This document shows positions 9,101 to 19,549 of a stretch of 64,000 nt of DNA, one piece after another (positions within the stretch are counted from its first letter, which is position 1; each line of letters opens with the position of its first letter). Source of the DNA: Negativicutes bacterium (GTDB lineage Bacteria > Bacillota_C > Negativicutes > Sporomusales_B > JARLHX01). A program made the translations under genes and the position numbers. Under the pieces are notes generated by a model. The model was not told the DNA's origin. It did not search any database and worked only from the letters and a program-made list of their open reading frames with translations. Where the stretch lies: NCBI GenBank assembly GCA_031292015.1, contig JARLHY010000072.1, forward strand, positions 18,111-82,110, given 5' to 3'.

Positions 9101-9137
9101 GCAACAACAATTGCTGTAAAAATACCACGGGTGTTGC
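9101..9137. promoter_or_regulatory. Candidate activator half-sites upstream of the -24/-12 promoter
   Basis: GCAACA at 9101-9106 and its inverse TGTTGC at 9132-9137 lie 31 bp apart (about three helical turns), 65-100 bp before the sigma-54 promoter. A third TGTTGC is at 9237. They could be upstream activator sites for the adjacent PrpR-type protein. The rest of the 9032-9347 gap shows no gene. Confidence 0.35.
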
Positions 9138-9201
9138 GACGATCGCCGTTTTTTTTCAGCAGAGATCGGCGAATAACCCGGAAAATGAGGCGCTCACAAA
9201 C

Positions 9202-9217
9202 TGGCACACTAATTGCA
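9202..9217 (+). promoter_or_regulatory. Sigma-54 (-24/-12) promoter
   Basis: TGGCAC, five bases, TTGCA: a full match to the sigma-54 consensus with correct spacing, 130 bp before the LarA-like gene and next to a sigma-54 activator gene read the other way. Initiation would be about 12 bp downstream of the GC. Confidence 0.9.
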
Positions 9218-9347
9218 TCTAACTGAATTAGTTCACTGTTGCAGCAGATGAAGCAAGCGCCCTCGTTTTCGACAATATTCGCCGAGCGTCTGTCGACTTG
9301 AAAAACACAGCAGAGCAGCGGACAGATAAGAGAGGAGAATTTTTTTG

Positions 9348-11832
<2,485 letters not shown>

Positions 11833-11882
11833 CCCGGGACAGTGCAAGCCTATCACTTATTGTCGGATAAGGAGATTATAGT

Positions 11883-13223
11883 ATGAAAATTAAACAGGGG
11901 GATTTAAAAAAAAGTAATGTCCGTTACTTCGTGTTAATTATTATCTTTATTGTCACGACTTTCAACTATGTCGACCGGGCAACCCTTTCCATCGCCGCCT
12001 TCGCCATGAGAAAAGAGCTTGGGTTTGACGCCGCCGCCATGGGTCTTGCCTTTTCCGCCTTTGGCTGGGCCTATACGGCCATGCAAATACCGGGCGGCTG
12101 GATTTTAGATAAATATGGTGCGCGCAAGGTCTACGGCGTCGGTCTTTTGTGTTGGTCTGTTTTTACTTTCTTGCAGGGGTTTGTAGGGTATTTTGCGTCG
12201 GCTTTTGCGTTGCTGTTTGCCTTGCGCTTCTTGATGGGAATAGCTGAATCCCCGGCATTCCCGGCCAACAGCCGGATCACCGTAATGTGGTTTCCCAATC
12301 ATGAACGCGGTTTGGCAACATCCGTATACCAGTCGGCACAGTACTTTTCCCTGGCAGTATTCACTCCTTTGATGACATGGACGATATATACCTGGAGCTG
12401 GCACTACATTTTCTTCTGGACAGGCGCTGTTGGCATCGGCATCGCTTTCGTCTGGTTTCATTATATCCGTGAGCCGAAAAACCACAAAGGCGTCAATCAG
12501 GCAGAACTGGATTATATACAGTCCGGCGGAGGGTTGACCGATATCGGTGAAACCAAAACGCAAATAAAATGGTCTCAGGTAAAGGCGCTTATTAGTAATC
12601 GAATGATGATTGGCGTATATCTGGGACAATTCTGCCTGGCTACGATTACCTGGTTTTTCTTGACCTGGTTTCCTACTTATCTTGTCGAAGCCAAAGGGAT
12701 GTCGATTCTAAAAGTCGGGCTTGTTGCCGCAATCCCCGCTATTGCCGGCTTTATCGGCGGGATGCTGGGCGGGGTTTGGTCTGACTGGCTGCTAAAGCGC
12801 GGCAACAGTCTCACATTTGCTCGAAAAACACCCATTATTCTGGGATTGTTATTTTCCTGCATTATCGTTGTAGCCAATTATGTTTCCTCGGAAATATTGG
12901 TTATAGCCGCCATGTCGCTGGCGTTTTTTTCGAAAGGCATAGGAAATTTGGGCTGGTGCATTATTGGTGATACTTCACCTAAAGAGCTGCTGGGGGTTAG
13001 CGGCGGGATTTTTAACCTCTGCGGCAATATATCAAGTATTGTAACCCCGATTGCGATAGGATACATTTTGAAATCCAGCGGTTCTTTTGACGGAGCGTTG
13101 ATATATGTAGGCCTGATAGGATTTATCGGAAGTATGTCCTATCTGTTCATTGTCGGCGATGTCAAAAGAATGGAGCTTTGCACCGAGATGAAAGAACAGG
13201 CCTCCTTTGTTAACCAGTCTTAG
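11883..13223 (+). CDS. MFS transporter, anion:cation symporter family (sugar acid type)
   Basis: 446 residues with twelve predicted membrane segments. The N-terminus FNYVDRATLSIAAFAM, the loop GGWILDKYGARKVYG and the ESPAFPANSR stretch are typical of the ACS subfamily that carries glucarate, galactonate, hexuronates and similar organic anions with protons. It closes the sigma-54-controlled operon and is probably the uptake system for the acid processed by the two upstream gene products. No clear T-rich terminator follows directly. Confidence 0.85.
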   Translation: MKIKQGDLKKSNVRYFVLIIIFIVTTFNYVDRATLSIAAFAMRKELGFDAAAMGLAFSAFGWAYTAMQIPGGWILDKYGARKVYGVGLLCWSVFTFLQGFVGYFASAFALLFALRFLMGIAESPAFPANSRITVMWFPNHERGLATSVYQSAQYFSLAVFTPLMTWTIYTWSWHYIFFWTGAVGIGIAFVWFHYIREPKNHKGVNQAELDYIQSGGGLTDIGETKTQIKWSQVKALISNRMMIGVYLGQFCLATITWFFLTWFPTYLVEAKGMSILKVGLVAAIPAIAGFIGGMLGGVWSDWLLKRGNSLTFARKTPIILGLLFSCIIVVANYVSSEILVIAAMSLAFFSKGIGNLGWCIIGDTSPKELLGVSGGIFNLCGNISSIVTPIAIGYILKSSGSFDGALIYVGLIGFIGSMSYLFIVGDVKRMELCTEMKEQASFVNQS

Positions 13224-13715
13224 TCCAGGGATGCTGACAGGGCTGATGAAATCAGAATATGCATCTAGGCCTCTTTGAACAGACTGAGAGGTTGGCAAAA
13301 GACGAAGTGACGGGGGCTTGCTGCTGAAGTTCTTTAAGAAGCCGAATTTAACATAGCGCTATAAGTACTGATTATTTACAACTATGATAGTGGTAAATAC
13401 AGTGGTTGCTTACGTGTATTTTCGACAGGGCGTTTTATTTCTCGACTGGTTTCGCCGTTTCTGCCGGCCGGCCCGGCACAATTTGACATGGCCTTTGCTG
13501 CCTCGGCAGCCTTTGGGTGCTGATATCCCTTTGGACAAAGGCCAGGAAGCCAGTAATTGCGCGATGTTCCAGCAAATGGATAATCACTGTTGTTTTATAC
13601 TATCATTTTAAATGCCTATTAATCATCTCTGATAAAAATAGGCCACCGTTCCCCGGTTTCATTCCGGGTGATGATGGCCGCGTTATTTCAGAACAAATTA
13701 TGTTGTCTGCCTGGA
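13224..13715. other. Intergenic stretch, no convincing gene
   Basis: The first half of the gap between the MFS gene and pfkA. Short open frames exist (for example 13384-13611) but have no ribosome site, no recognisable domain and unusual composition. I see no promoter or repeat that I can support. Confidence 0.5.
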
Positions 13716-13717
13716 CG

Positions 13718-13923
13718 GAAAAAGACCACCCGTCCGGGTGGTCCAGAGTGTCGACAAAGTGCCAAGAGCGGGAGGGGAATTCCTCCGCTACGGACGATAT
13801 CCTACGCCGTTTCACATGGCCGCCATGCCATCCTTGGCCGTCGCCGGCAGCAAAGCTGCCGATAACGGCCAAGGATATTAGTGAAACTAAGACTCGGGTG
13901 ATTTTGTCACCCGAGTTTTTTAG
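13718..13923. ncRNA. Candidate structured RNA bounded by opposite-facing terminator hairpins
   Basis: Seen directly: a GTTTCAC/GTGAAAC pair (about 13810 and 13881) encloses a long hairpin whose arms ATCCTTGGCCGT and ACGGCCAAGGAT flank a nested CGGCAGC/GCTGCCG stem, plus a small ATGG/CCAT hairpin, giving a three-way junction. A plus-strand terminator (ACTCGGGTGA, loop, TCACCCGAGT, TTTTTT) ends at about 13922. A minus-strand terminator (GACCACCCG hairpin followed by TTTTT) ends near 13722. No gene follows on either side in a riboswitch-like position, so a stand-alone small RNA is more likely. The strand is undecided and I do not recognise the family. Confidence 0.4.
13889..13922 (+). terminator. 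Rho-independent terminator
   Basis: ACTCGGGTGA-TTTTG-TCACCCGAGT followed by TTTTTT. On the minus strand the same hairpin lies after pfkA but lacks a good T run. Confidence 0.8.
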
Positions 13924-13990
13924 CTGAACTTATCCACGTATGTGGGGGAGTCCCGCTGCGGAAATCCCCTCCCGTTTCCTTCTAACTACT

Positions 13991-15076
13991 TTAGTCGCCG
14001 AAGGAAATGCCGATGGAGCGGCCGACATGAAGGGCTTCGAGAGGTACGTTGCTGGGTTTGCCGGCAACATCCCGGATGGGTACGCGAACGATTTCGTTTT
14101 TCTGAAGAGCGACCATGCAGTTGGTTTCGCCGGCGACAATGGCGTCGACAGCGGCTACTCCGTAGCGGGTCGCCAGCACCCGGTCAAAGGCGGTGGGACT
14201 GCCGCCGCGCTGCAGGTGGCCGAGGGTGGTACAGCGTGACTCGGCTCCGGTCAGGTCTTCGATTTGGCGGGCCAGTTTTTCGCCTACGCCGCCCAGGCGG
14301 ATTTTTTCGGCGCTGCCTTCGACGATGCGGGAGACGGTGACTTCGCCGCCGGCCGGGAAAGCCCCTTCAGCGATGACGATGATGCTGAACAGCTTGCCCT
14401 GGGCTTTGCGGGCGTTGATTTTGGCTACGACTGACTCGATGCGGAAGGGCAATTCGGGAATAAGGATGACGTCGGCACCGCCGGCCATCCCGGAATGCAG
14501 GGCAATCCAGCCGGCGTAGCGGCCCATGACTTCAAGCACCATGACCCGGTGATGGGACTCGGCGGTGGTGTGCAGTCGGTCGAGGGCGTCGCTGGCACAG
14601 GCCACGGCGGTGTCGAAACCGAAGGTCCGCTCGGTGTGGGGGATGTCGTTGTCAATAGTTTTGGGAACGCCAACCACCGGAAATCCCAGCTTGTCGAATT
14701 CACCGGAGATAGCCAGACTGCCGTCGCCACCGATGACGATCAAGGCCTCGATACCCCGGCTGCGCAGATTTTCCAGCGCCTGGCCGGACATGTCGCGATA
14801 GCTGACCACGCCGTTTCTCTCTGTATAATATTTAAAAGGATTATCGCGGTTTGTCGTGCCCAAAATGGTGCCGCCGCGATGGAGAATTCCGGATACCTGG
14901 CTGTCGCTCATTTCTTCAATCTGATTTTCCACCAGACCGCCGAAGCCATTTTTGATGCCCCAGATTCTGATGCCATGGCTTAAACAGCTTCTTGTCACAC
15001 TGCGGACAACTGCGTTCAGGCCGGGACAGTCCCCGCCTCCTGTTAAGACGCCGACTCGTTTGAAATTACCCATCAT
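13991..15076 (-). CDS. pfkA: 6-phosphofructokinase, PFK family with mixed motif set
   Basis: 361 residues. It phosphorylates fructose-6-phosphate to fructose-1,6-bisphosphate in glycolysis. Motifs: GVLTGGGDCPGLNAV (N-terminus), VIGGDGSLA (about 112), PKTIDNDI (about 137) and MGRYAGWIA (about 186). GGDGS is the ATP-type signature, whereas the lysine in PKTIDND is typical of the longer, mixed-substrate clade that also holds pyrophosphate-dependent enzymes; classical bacterial PfkA has PGTIDND. I read it as probably ATP-dependent and not the allosteric E. coli type. GGAG lies just ahead of the start. It stands alone on this strand. Confidence 0.9.
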   Translation of the reverse strand: MMGNFKRVGVLTGGGDCPGLNAVVRSVTRSCLSHGIRIWGIKNGFGGLVENQIEEMSDSQVSGILHRGGTILGTTNRDNPFKYYTERNGVVSYRDMSGQALENLRSRGIEALIVIGGDGSLAISGEFDKLGFPVVGVPKTIDNDIPHTERTFGFDTAVACASDALDRLHTTAESHHRVMVLEVMGRYAGWIALHSGMAGGADVILIPELPFRIESVVAKINARKAQGKLFSIIVIAEGAFPAGGEVTVSRIVEGSAEKIRLGGVGEKLARQIEDLTGAESRCTTLGHLQRGGSPTAFDRVLATRYGVAAVDAIVAGETNCMVALQKNEIVRVPIRDVAGKPSNVPLEALHVGRSIGISFGD

Positions 15077-15275
15077 TCCACTCCTTTATTTGAATAATGA
15101 AAAAGAATATCCTGGAAAAATTATATACTACAGCCGCACCAAGGGCAAGGAAATGTCGACTGCTGTCGATAAAGGAGTTGGCTGAAAGGGCGTGGAAAAT
15201 AGAAAAAGCAGCCGAATTTGGCCTGCTTTGTCAAGCACCGCTGCCGGGAAGCAGCGATAGACAAGGGAGATAGAC

Positions 15276-16451
15276 ATGGCGAAACCCTTCAGCCTGTTGT
15301 CACGAAATTTTATTTGTGTCTGTGCCGCCAATTTCCTTTATTTCGGCAGTTTCTACCTGCTGATGCCGACTCTGCCGCAATACGTCGCCGGGCTGGGCGG
15401 CTCAGCCGGTCAGATCGGGCTGGTGGTGGGGGCCCTTACCCTGGCGTCGGTGGTGGTCCGGCCCTATTTCGGAAAGCTTGCCGACACTTATGGCCTGAAG
15501 CGGTTCATGCTGCTGGGGTCCGGCTTTTTTTCCCTGCTGTTTTTAGCCTACGGGCATATCCAGGCGGTGGCGCCGCTGTACGTTTTACGGGTGGCACACG
15601 GTTTTGCCCACGCCGCTTTTTTGGTGGCGTCGGCGGCTTATGTCGCCGACCTGGCTCCGGCTGAGCGCCGGGGCGAAGTCATCGGTGTCTATGGCACCGC
15701 TAGCGTAGTGGCCATGGCCATGTTTCCGGCCCTCGGTCTGGCGATTGTCCGGGATTACGGCGGCTTTCCGGCCCTGTTCGCCGGATCGGTGCTTGCCGCC
15801 GGAGCGGCTTTCGCACTGATTCTCTTTGTAAGCGAGGTCAAACCGGGCCGGCATCGCCCCGACAGGCTGAGTCTCGCGGCCATCGCCCGCCGGCGGGTGG
15901 TTCTGGTGGCCTCGCTGGCTCTATTCAGCGGAGCGACATCCTACGGGGCGATCATTACTTTTTTGCCGGTATACGCTCCGGAACGGGGCCTCGCCGACTT
16001 TGGAATCTTTTTCAGTATTTATGCTGTAAGCACGCTGGCCAGCAGGGTGCTGGCCGGAAAACTGTCGGACCGCATCGGCCGCCGCCGGGTGATTCTGCCA
16101 TGCATGGGACTGGTGGCAGGGGCGATTTTTCTGCTGCCGCAGCTTTCCAGCCTCTGGCTGCTAGGCTTTATCGGGGTGTGCTTCGGGCTGGGATTCGGCG
16201 CCTTTATGCCGACCCTGAACGCACTGGTGGTCGACGACACGCCGTCGCAGCACCGGGGCAGCGTTCTCGGCTTTTTTACGTCGTTTATGGATGTCGGCAT
16301 TACCACCGGCGCGGTGGTTTTGGGACTGGCCGGGGAACACTGGGGTTATGGGACGATGTTCGCCCTTGGCGGGATCGTCGTCATCGGCGGCATTTTGGTT
16401 GTCGCCGCCGGCATCCGGACCGACGCTGCAAGACCGCACAATCAATCATGA
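15276..16451 (+). CDS. MFS transporter, drug/metabolite efflux type
   Basis: 391 residues, about twelve membrane segments. The motif between segments 2 and 3 reads GKLADTYGLKRFM, and the repeat in the second half is GKLSDRIGRRRVI, the MFS motif A pair. Overall it resembles the arabinose-efflux/multidrug group common in Firmicutes. It is transcribed with gluQRS (17 bp gap), a pairing that says little about substrate. The 199-bp gap before it holds the pfkA and MFS promoter regions without clear boxes. Confidence 0.8.
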   Translation: MAKPFSLLSRNFICVCAANFLYFGSFYLLMPTLPQYVAGLGGSAGQIGLVVGALTLASVVVRPYFGKLADTYGLKRFMLLGSGFFSLLFLAYGHIQAVAPLYVLRVAHGFAHAAFLVASAAYVADLAPAERRGEVIGVYGTASVVAMAMFPALGLAIVRDYGGFPALFAGSVLAAGAAFALILFVSEVKPGRHRPDRLSLAAIARRRVVLVASLALFSGATSYGAIITFLPVYAPERGLADFGIFFSIYAVSTLASRVLAGKLSDRIGRRRVILPCMGLVAGAIFLLPQLSSLWLLGFIGVCFGLGFGAFMPTLNALVVDDTPSQHRGSVLGFFTSFMDVGITTGAVVLGLAGEHWGYGTMFALGGIVVIGGILVVAAGIRTDAARPHNQS

Positions 16452-16467
16452 CAACAGGTGGGAGCTT

Positions 16468-17418
16468 ATGAACAAGATACGCGGGCGTTTTGCCCCCAGC
16501 CCTTCGGGGGAAATGCATCTCGGCAACGCCTGGACGGCGCTGCTGGCCTGGCTTCAGGTGCGCAGCCTGGGAGGCAGGATGGTGCTGCGGATGGAGGATC
16601 TGGATCCCGAGCGGTCCCGGCCGGAATACGCCGGCCAGATCATCCGGGATCTGCACTGGCTGGGCCTGGATTGGGACGAGGGACCGGATCGCGGCGGACC
16701 TTACCGGCCTTACAGCCAGAATGAGCGGCGCGGCCTGTATCAGGAGTTTCTCGACAGTCTGACCGAGCGGGGTCTGGTGTATCCGTGCTACTGCACCCGG
16801 GCCGAGATCCTGGCCGCGGCGTCGGCGCCCCACGGGGGAGAAAATCCGTATCCGGGAACCTGCAGGTTCCTGAGTCTCCAAGAGCGGGAGAGCAGGCAGG
16901 CTCAGGGAAGAAGGCCGGCTCTCAGGCTGGTGGTGCCGTGCGAGCCGGTGGCTTTCGACGACGGCCTGCACGGACATATGGAAGAAAATCTGGCCGCGGC
17001 CTGCGGCGACTTCACGGTCCGCCGTTCGGACGGGGTACACGCCTATCAGCTGGCGGTGGTCATCGACGACGCCACCATGCATATCAGCCATGTGCTGCGC
17101 GGGGCCGACCTCCTGGCCTCCACGGCCCGGCAGCTGCTCCTGTACCGGCTTTTCGGCTTCACGCCGCCCCGCTTCACCCATGTGCCGCTGCTCATCAGTC
17201 CGGATGGGCACCGGCTGTCCAAGCGGCAGCAGGATCTGTCGCTGGCGGCGCTCCGGGCCGGCGGGGTGACAGCAAGGGAAATTATCGGCTATCTGGCCTG
17301 GAAAGCCCGCCTGAGCGACGATGCCACGCCGCTGGCCGCCGGCGAGCTTATCGGCCGGTTCGACTTAAGCCGGCTGCCGACAGAACCGGTTGTTGTGGAA
17401 TTCCCGGCAGGCTGTTGA
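16468..17418 (+). CDS. gluQRS: Glutamyl-Q tRNA(Asp) synthetase
   Basis: 316 residues, the short GluRS-like form without an anticodon-binding domain. It attaches glutamate to queuosine at position 34 of tRNA-Asp. GRFAPSPSGEMHLGN is the HIGH region, zinc ligands are in YPCYCTRAE and GTCRF, and HRLSKRQQD is the KMSKS loop. Its ATG follows GGTGGGAG. The stop codon and last residues lie inside the end of a dispersed repeat (GGCTGTTGAAAAA), so the C-terminus may have been replaced by the repeat insertion. Confidence 0.92.
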   Translation: MNKIRGRFAPSPSGEMHLGNAWTALLAWLQVRSLGGRMVLRMEDLDPERSRPEYAGQIIRDLHWLGLDWDEGPDRGGPYRPYSQNERRGLYQEFLDSLTERGLVYPCYCTRAEILAAASAPHGGENPYPGTCRFLSLQERESRQAQGRRPALRLVVPCEPVAFDDGLHGHMEENLAAACGDFTVRRSDGVHAYQLAVVIDDATMHISHVLRGADLLASTARQLLLYRLFGFTPPRFTHVPLLISPDGHRLSKRQQDLSLAALRAGGVTAREIIGYLAWKARLSDDATPLAAGELIGRFDLSRLPTEPVVVEFPAGC

Positions 17419-17606
17419 AAAAGACATGCTCTAAATAATTTCTGGAAAGAGAAAACTTAGCTTGTTGAGTAACTATTCCTCAGGCCGTTCAGAAATCCCC
17501 AGATGCACGACGGCCCCGCAAGCCCAGCAGCGACGCGTACTGGGAAGTACGCTAGCAATGGGATTGTGGGGCCAACAAAGCAGATGGGGGTTTATCAACG
17601 GCCTGA
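17409..17606. repeat. Dispersed palindromic repeat, copy A
   Basis: The outer motif GGCTGTTGAAAAA starts in the gluQRS stop region. The core at 17480-17606 is an imperfect inverted repeat with arms of about 57 bp around the centre CGTAC-TGGGAA-GTACG; the arms share GGCCGTT, CCAGATG, GGCCCC and related blocks. Related copies lie at 23877, 43144 (inverted) and 62073. It could fold into a long hairpin in RNA or DNA. No coding capacity is seen, so it looks like a non-autonomous MITE/REP-like element. Confidence 0.8.
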
Positions 17607-17628
17607 CTCCGACCTTTCGGTCGGAGTC
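17605..17628. terminator. Perfect hairpin between gluQRS and the convergent NlpC/P60 gene
   Basis: GACTCCGACC-TTTC-GGTCGGAGTC, a 10-bp perfect stem. It lacks a T run on either side, so it is a possible RNA 3' end or pause rather than a classical terminator. Confidence 0.45.
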
Positions 17629-17632
17629 AAGA

Positions 17633-18541
17633 TCAGCGGTAGCGTCTGGCGCCGCAATATTCGTCACCATATACGCCGGCGGCGAAGGGTTCCTCGCGGA
17701 CGGCGGAGCGGCTGTTGGGGGCGTGGATCATCAGGCCTTCACCGGCGTAGATGCCGACATGGTGGATAGCGCCCTGGCCGTTGTCACCGGCGAAAAAAAG
17801 CAGGTCGCCGCAGGCAAGGTCGGCCCTGGCGACGGCGGTGCCGGCCCGGGCCTGCTCGTCGGCGTCGCGGGGGATCCGCAGTCCCTGGGACTGATAGAGC
17901 CGCAGGGCGAACCCGGAGCAGTCGAAGCCATAAGCTGAGGTGCCGCCCCAGATATAGCGCAGCCCCAAAAAGCGCCTGGCCTCGGCCGGCAGATTTTCCG
18001 GCCGGAAGGAAATTTCGTCGACCGCGGTTGTGGCAGCGGCGGGCAGAAAACCGGTGCCTCCGTCAGGCAGACGGACCGTGACGGTCTCGCCGCACGCCGC
18101 CAGGCGGGGCAGCCTGGTCTGATAGGTCAGCCCGGTCAGGACGGCGGTGGCGCCGGAATTCAGGTACAGAGGAGTTCTCGCCGCAGTTACCGCGACAAGC
18201 GGCAACTGCTCCTGCTCCCGCAGGTAGGTTTCGTCAAAGCACACCTGAGCCGCCGGCAGCCAGCCGGGATAACCCCGGCCGTCCTGGTCGGTGAGCTGCT
18301 CCACGGCGGCCACCTTCAGCCAGTCGCCCTGCCGGTCGAGAATAGCCAGCCGCTCGCCGAACAGGACCTGGGTTTCGACTTTGCCCACCAGCCAGAGGCG
18401 CATTTCGTCATCCATGCCGTCGGCCCAGGCGGCCGGGGCGTTGGCCGGCGCCAGGATCAGCTCATCGTAAGCCCGTTTGGCGCCCGGCTCGGTCCACAGG
18501 ACGGCGACCGGAACGTTTACCGCGCCGAAGGTTTCAGTCAT
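17633..18541 (-). CDS. NlpC/P60 endopeptidase with SH3-like domains (YkfC-like)
   Basis: 302 residues from an ATG with GGAGG five bases ahead. The N-terminal two thirds form SH3b-like domains (for example DRQGDWLKVAA). The C-terminal NlpC/P60 domain has catalytic Cys in GFDCSGFALRL (about 213), His in IHHVGIYAG (about 262) and a third polar residue in MIHAPNS. No signal peptide is visible, as in the cytoplasmic YkfC group, which cuts between D-Glu and diaminopimelate in recycled muropeptides. The neighbouring serine hydrolase and peptide-binding lipoprotein fit muropeptide recycling. Confidence 0.85.
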   Translation of the reverse strand: MTETFGAVNVPVAVLWTEPGAKRAYDELILAPANAPAAWADGMDDEMRLWLVGKVETQVLFGERLAILDRQGDWLKVAAVEQLTDQDGRGYPGWLPAAQVCFDETYLREQEQLPLVAVTAARTPLYLNSGATAVLTGLTYQTRLPRLAACGETVTVRLPDGGTGFLPAAATTAVDEISFRPENLPAEARRFLGLRYIWGGTSAYGFDCSGFALRLYQSQGLRIPRDADEQARAGTAVARADLACGDLLFFAGDNGQGAIHHVGIYAGEGLMIHAPNSRSAVREEPFAAGVYGDEYCGARRYR

Positions 18542-18573
18542 ATATACCTCCAATAATGCAAATCACTTTCAAT

Positions 18574-19371
18574 CTACGGATTGAGACTGTCATACACGGC
18601 CCGGGAAAGACGGGCGATGGTCCGCTGGCCCCGCAGCGCGTCAGGCAGGTCGTCGCTCATGGCGACAATGGCGTAGTGGCGGCTGGGACCATAGACGATG
18701 CCGGCGTCGTGCTCGGCGCCGTCCAGCTCCCCTGTCTTGTGGGCCAGTTGGACTCCCTCCGGCAGCAGCAGCGGCAGCTTGCACTTGTCCTGTTGGCCCC
18801 TAAGGATCGACAGCATGGTCTCGTCCCTGTCAGGGCCGAGGCAGCGGTGCCGGTAGAGGCATTCCAGCACCGACACCATTTCGCCGACCGATGTATAGTT
18901 CTCGCGGCCTGCTTCGGCGCTGACAAAGTCCATCATCTTGCGCCGCAGCACGGTGTCGCGGCAGCCCAGCCCGGCGATGGCGGCGTTGACAGCAGCAAAG
19001 GTCAGCCGGTTGATCAGCATGTTGGTGGCGGTGTTGTCACTTTCGACGATCATCAGGTCGATCAGTTCGTACCAGGTCTTCAGCGTCCCAGGCGCGGCGT
19101 GTTCCAGCGGACCGGCGCCGCCGACCTGTACGTCTTCGGTGACCGGCTGCTTTTCGTCGAGGTTCAGCCGCCCATCGGCCGACTGGCGAAAGGCTTCGAT
19201 CATGATAAAAATTTTGATCAGGCTGGCGGACCGCATCGGGCGGGGATTCCACTCCCACTGCCGGCCGGAGGCCAGGTCTTTTACGGCCAACGAATAACAG
19301 CCCGGCTCACCGGCCAGGATGTCGTCAACCATGGTTTTAAGGGTATCCTGCGGCAAAAAGATCAACTCCAT
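18574..19371 (-). CDS. Class A beta-lactamase-like serine hydrolase
   Basis: 265 residues from an ATG (a TTG 18 bases upstream is also open). Penicillin-recognising motifs are in order: SASLIK (SxxK, about 49), ESDNTATN (SDN, about 111) and HKTGEL (KTG, about 213). The general-base loop of true class A enzymes is not clearly conserved and no signal peptide is present, so hydrolysis of beta-lactams outside the cell is unlikely. Together with the downstream NlpC/P60 gene (32 bp away, same strand) it may act on D-amino-acid peptides. Confidence 0.75.
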   Translation of the reverse strand: MELIFLPQDTLKTMVDDILAGEPGCYSLAVKDLASGRQWEWNPRPMRSASLIKIFIMIEAFRQSADGRLNLDEKQPVTEDVQVGGAGPLEHAAPGTLKTWYELIDLMIVESDNTATNMLINRLTFAAVNAAIAGLGCRDTVLRRKMMDFVSAEAGRENYTSVGEMVSVLECLYRHRCLGPDRDETMLSILRGQQDKCKLPLLLPEGVQLAHKTGELDGAEHDAGIVYGPSRHYAIVAMSDDLPDALRGQRTIARLSRAVYDSLNP

Positions 19372-19549
19372 GACTAAATTGCTATACAATAATTCGGCAA
19401 ACGCCGGCTAAACCCTTGTGTTCCCGGGATAATGGGGGGTATGGATTGGCTGCCGGCTGCGCAAATTATCTTTGTATAGGCCGCTTCCAAAAGGCCGAAG
19501 TCAGTTTCAAGCCATATGATTGATATCTTTTTATGGGAAGGTGTCTGCT

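Noticed and set aside
13384..13872. Open frames in the gap before pfkA (13384-13611 plus, 13603-13872 minus)
   Set aside because: No ribosome sites, no domain, and one overlaps the structured hairpins and terminator.
17409..17606. CRISPR-like array or tRNA cluster
   Set aside because: The repeats are single palindromic units spread over the window, without regular spacers; no tRNA-like cloverleaf found.
19390..19549. Riboswitch or T-box ahead of the peptide-binding lipoprotein gene
   Set aside because: No conserved T-box or known aptamer motif and no terminator in the 160-bp leader.
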